Positions 62,433 through 64,000 of a stretch of DNA of 64,000 bases are shown one piece after another. The stretch's first letter is position 1; each line of letters opens with the position of its first letter. The DNA is taken from assembly GCA_009602735.1 (NCBI GenBank), contig WELA01007082.1, positions 62,001 to 126,000 on the forward strand, written 5' to 3'. The stretch is from Mesotaenium endlicherianum. Lineage: Eukaryota; Streptophyta; Zygnematophyceae; Zygnematales; Mesotaeniaceae. The notes below the pieces were generated by a model. That model was not told the origin of the DNA and made no database searches. It worked only from the letters and a program-made list of their open reading frames with translations. The translations under genes and the position numbers were made by a program.

Positions 62433-63257
62433 CTACAACTTTCTCATCAGTTTTACCAGTTCCCTGGCAATACATGCATTTCCCTTATCGGAGGGATGCA
62501 GCCCATCATAAGTCATCCCAATAGCTTCTACAGGATAGGGATAGGCGTCTTTTGCGGGATCGAACGGAACACCCGTGTAGGCCGGATAAGGGTAGTTTTT
62601 GTATTCACCCGTTTGCGGATCGCGCAGCCGTTTGAACTGAACGAGGCGGGGGATTTCAAGTTTCTTATTATGATAGAGGTCAACTATTTTAAAATGTTCA
62701 TGCGCTCCTATATTACGTATGGCATCCACTACCTGTTCCAGTGTCTGGCCCGCTTTTGCTTTATAAGAGCCATAAGCATTGTTCCTGGCATTATTGATAT
62801 ACACAAAATCGCTTCTTTGCATGGGCGTGATCAACACGATCGTCGCACTAGGATTCAGTGAACGTATCTTGTTGATGATGATACGGAAAGCGCCATACAC
62901 AGTGCTATCCCCTGTTGCCATAACATAATCTTCCCACCTGCCTATATGGTCTCCGTGCCACCAGTCATTAGTGCCTAAAAAGATAGAATATATATCGGCC
63001 CGGGGAATGTTTAGGCGCTCAATAGAGTCGGCAATCCTTCTTGAAGTCCAGCCATTGTGTCCCTGGTTAACATATTGTATGTATGGCAGCTTTTCTGTTA
63101 CGCGCGAAAGGTAGCCTTTGGTAACCCGGTTGCCCGTTTCATTCGCGTGGTCATTGAGGTAGGTAATAGAATCGCCAATGGCAACCCAGGTAATCGGGTG
63201 GCGGGTGAATGAACAGACAAAAAGGAAAATAACGGGGAGATAAATGCACTTCTTCAT
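62433..63257 (-). CDS. SGNH/GDSL hydrolase, secreted
   Basis: 274 residues with a signal peptide (LPVIFLFVCSFTRHP). The SGNH blocks are present: VAIGDSITYLND (nucleophile Ser, block I), a Gly in the NQGHNGWTSR region (block II), FLGTNDWWHGDH (Asn, block III) and YDGLHPSDKGNACIA (catalytic Asp and His, block V). It is a secreted or periplasmic esterase, for example a carbohydrate deacetylase or lipase; the substrate is not predictable. Separated from the GAPDH-like gene by 75 bases. Confidence 0.92.
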   Translation of the reverse strand: MKKCIYLPVIFLFVCSFTRHPITWVAIGDSITYLNDHANETGNRVTKGYLSRVTEKLPYIQYVNQGHNGWTSRRIADSIERLNIPRADIYSIFLGTNDWWHGDHIGRWEDYVMATGDSTVYGAFRIIINKIRSLNPSATIVLITPMQRSDFVYINNARNNAYGSYKAKAGQTLEQVVDAIRNIGAHEHFKIVDLYHNKKLEIPRLVQFKRLRDPQTGEYKNYPYPAYTGVPFDPAKDAYPYPVEAIGMTYDGLHPSDKGNACIARELVKLMRKL

Positions 63258-63282
63258 ATGTATATAAAGATAGAGGAGAAAT

Positions 63283-63314
63283 AAAAAAACCTCGCATTTA
63301 TCACAAATACGAGG
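63283..63314 (-). terminator. Minus-strand hairpin with U-run just upstream of the SGNH gene
   Basis: CCTCGTATTT pairs with AAATGCGAGG (one G-U pair) on the minus strand, followed by seven T. It lies 26 bases before the SGNH start, so it would end an upstream minus-strand transcript or act as an attenuator in the SGNH leader. Confidence 0.55.
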
Positions 63315-63460
63315 CCCTCAGGTGCACCCAACTGTACAATTCTCGAACCATTTTATACCGGATTTGACAAGACTTGCGAATCTTATGATTGCATAAGAAT
63401 TCAGCAGGTCTTTTTTATTGCCTGATTTTAAGCGGTTTAAAAACCATAAAATTGAGAAGT

Positions 63461-64000
63461 ATGAAAATTGATAAAAGCTACATGGATTTTATCCTGTCCA
63501 TTAAACAGCAAATTGTGCAGAGCCGGTATGTGGCAGCCAGGCTTGCTAACCGGGAGCAACTGATGCTATACTTTAAAACAGGCTTAATGATATCGGAGAA
63601 GATAAAGGCCCAAAAATGGGGTGCCAAAGTGCTTGACCAGATTTCGGTTGACCTGCAAAAAGAACTACCAGGACTCAAGGGCTTCTCGACGGGAAATCTT
63701 AAAAAAATAAGGCTGTTTGCAGAAACTTATGCACCCCATTTGGCAATTGGTTCAACGCCGTCGAACCAAATTGGGCTGGCTGGTACTGGGGAGAGTTTTT
63801 CAATTAGTTCGACACTGTTGAACCTAATTGAAGACAGGACTTTTTTCGAAGCATTTACAGCTATCAGTTTCTCCCATCATTTTGCAATTATCACCAAAGT
63901 GAAAGGTTGGGAAGCCCGGATATTTTATATCCAAACTGCAGCAGGCAGTTTCTGGTCTTTATCGGTTTTAGAACATCATATTGAGAATGACTTTTATAGT
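63461..64000 (+). CDS. YhcG/DUF1016 family nuclease-like protein (partial, N-terminal 180 aa)
   Basis: The frame opens at ATG 63461 and is still open at the window end. The visible 180 residues are the DUF1016 N-terminal domain: YMDFILSIKQQIVQSRYVAA, LMLYFKTGLMISEKIKAQKW and LSVDLQKELPGLKGFSTGNLKKIRLFAE (in short form), then FEAFTAISFSHHFAII. In full-length members a PDDEXK nuclease domain follows; it lies outside the window. Such proteins occur alone or with restriction-modification genes. The 200-base gap before it holds the minus-strand hairpin and no clear promoter box. Confidence 0.85.
   Translation, partial: MKIDKSYMDFILSIKQQIVQSRYVAARLANREQLMLYFKTGLMISEKIKAQKWGAKVLDQISVDLQKELPGLKGFSTGNLKKIRLFAETYAPHLAIGSTPSNQIGLAGTGESFSISSTLLNLIEDRTFFEAFTAISFSHHFAIITKVKGWEARIFYIQTAAGSFWSLSVLEHHIENDFYS

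Noticed and set aside
1-64000. CRISPR array, insertion sequence or prophage
   Set aside because: No regularly spaced direct repeats, transposase, integrase or phage structural genes were found.

Overview
The window reads as a chromosomal segment of a Bacteroidota bacterium, most likely family Chitinophagaceae; the genus cannot be fixed from sequence alone. Supporting signs are a SusC/SusD pair, a hybrid two-component (HTCS) regulator, the type IX secretion plug protein, a lipidated TamA (TamL), PorT- and FadL-like barrels, LytS/LytTR signalling, and many copies of the Bacteroidota promoter -7 element TAnnTTTG, two of them with a TTTG -33 box 20 bases upstream. Most of the window is ordinary core genome with short gaps and frequent 4-24 base overlaps. 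No tRNA, CRISPR array, insertion sequence or prophage was found.

Layout. 0-7.8 kb: cytochrome c maturation (ccmC), an AT-rich island with hicAB, a fused two-domain ABC ATPase, queA, an orphan ABC-2 permease with an SRPBCC partner, and a Xre/RES toxin-antitoxin pair. 7.8-25.5 kb: sppA, folK, a deoxynucleoside kinase, an MFS exporter, a CPA2 antiporter, gcvP, a small HTH regulator beside a hairpin-rich gap, a PorT-like barrel, a serine hydrolase, a Gfo/Idh oxidoreductase, a transaldolase-family enzyme, the SRP RNA (ffs), the T9SS plug protein and an FtsX-type permease. 25.6-38.1 kb: remnants of a SusC and a sialidase gene, then a compact fructan/fructose utilisation locus: HTCS sensor, sugar/H+ symporter, fructokinase, SusC, SusD, GH32. 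38.2-52.5 kb: housekeeping (thioredoxin-like protein, TrmH-type methyltransferase, tamL, truB, proS, miaA, cca, a family 9 glycosyltransferase, threonylcarbamoyl-AMP synthase, dapD). 52.5-60.3 kb: a signalling cluster (LiaF-like protein, DUF4288, LytS kinase, LytTR regulator, three further receiver proteins, and a histidine kinase with an NMT1/THI5-like sensor). 60.4-64 kb: an Rrf2 regulator with a truncated haemoglobin, a cut-off DUF488 gene, a divergent GAPDH-like protein, an SGNH hydrolase and the start of a YhcG/DUF1016 nuclease.

How the genes work together. In the fructan locus GH32 should release fructose at the cell surface or in the periplasm, SusC/SusD import oligosaccharides, the inner-membrane symporter brings in fructose, the PfkB kinase phosphorylates it, and the HTCS with its sugar-binding periplasmic domain switches the locus on. 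The LiaF-like/DUF4288/LytS/LytTR set looks like one envelope-stress operon. Rrf2 plus haemoglobin looks like a nitric-oxide response unit.

Most notable: (1) a GAPDH paralogue whose substrate phosphate-binding positions are changed while the catalytic Cys and His remain; (2) three genes lost by large deletions (sialidase, EamA transporter, DUF488), suggesting ongoing erosion or assembly problems; (3) operator-like palindromes placed on the promoters of both toxin-antitoxin pairs and of a small HTH regulator; (4) a 27-bp perfect inverted repeat and several other strong intergenic hairpins. I did not find a clearly new multi-gene system; the best candidates are the GAPDH paralogue, the LiaF-type signalling operon and the structured gap at 18.3-18.5 kb.
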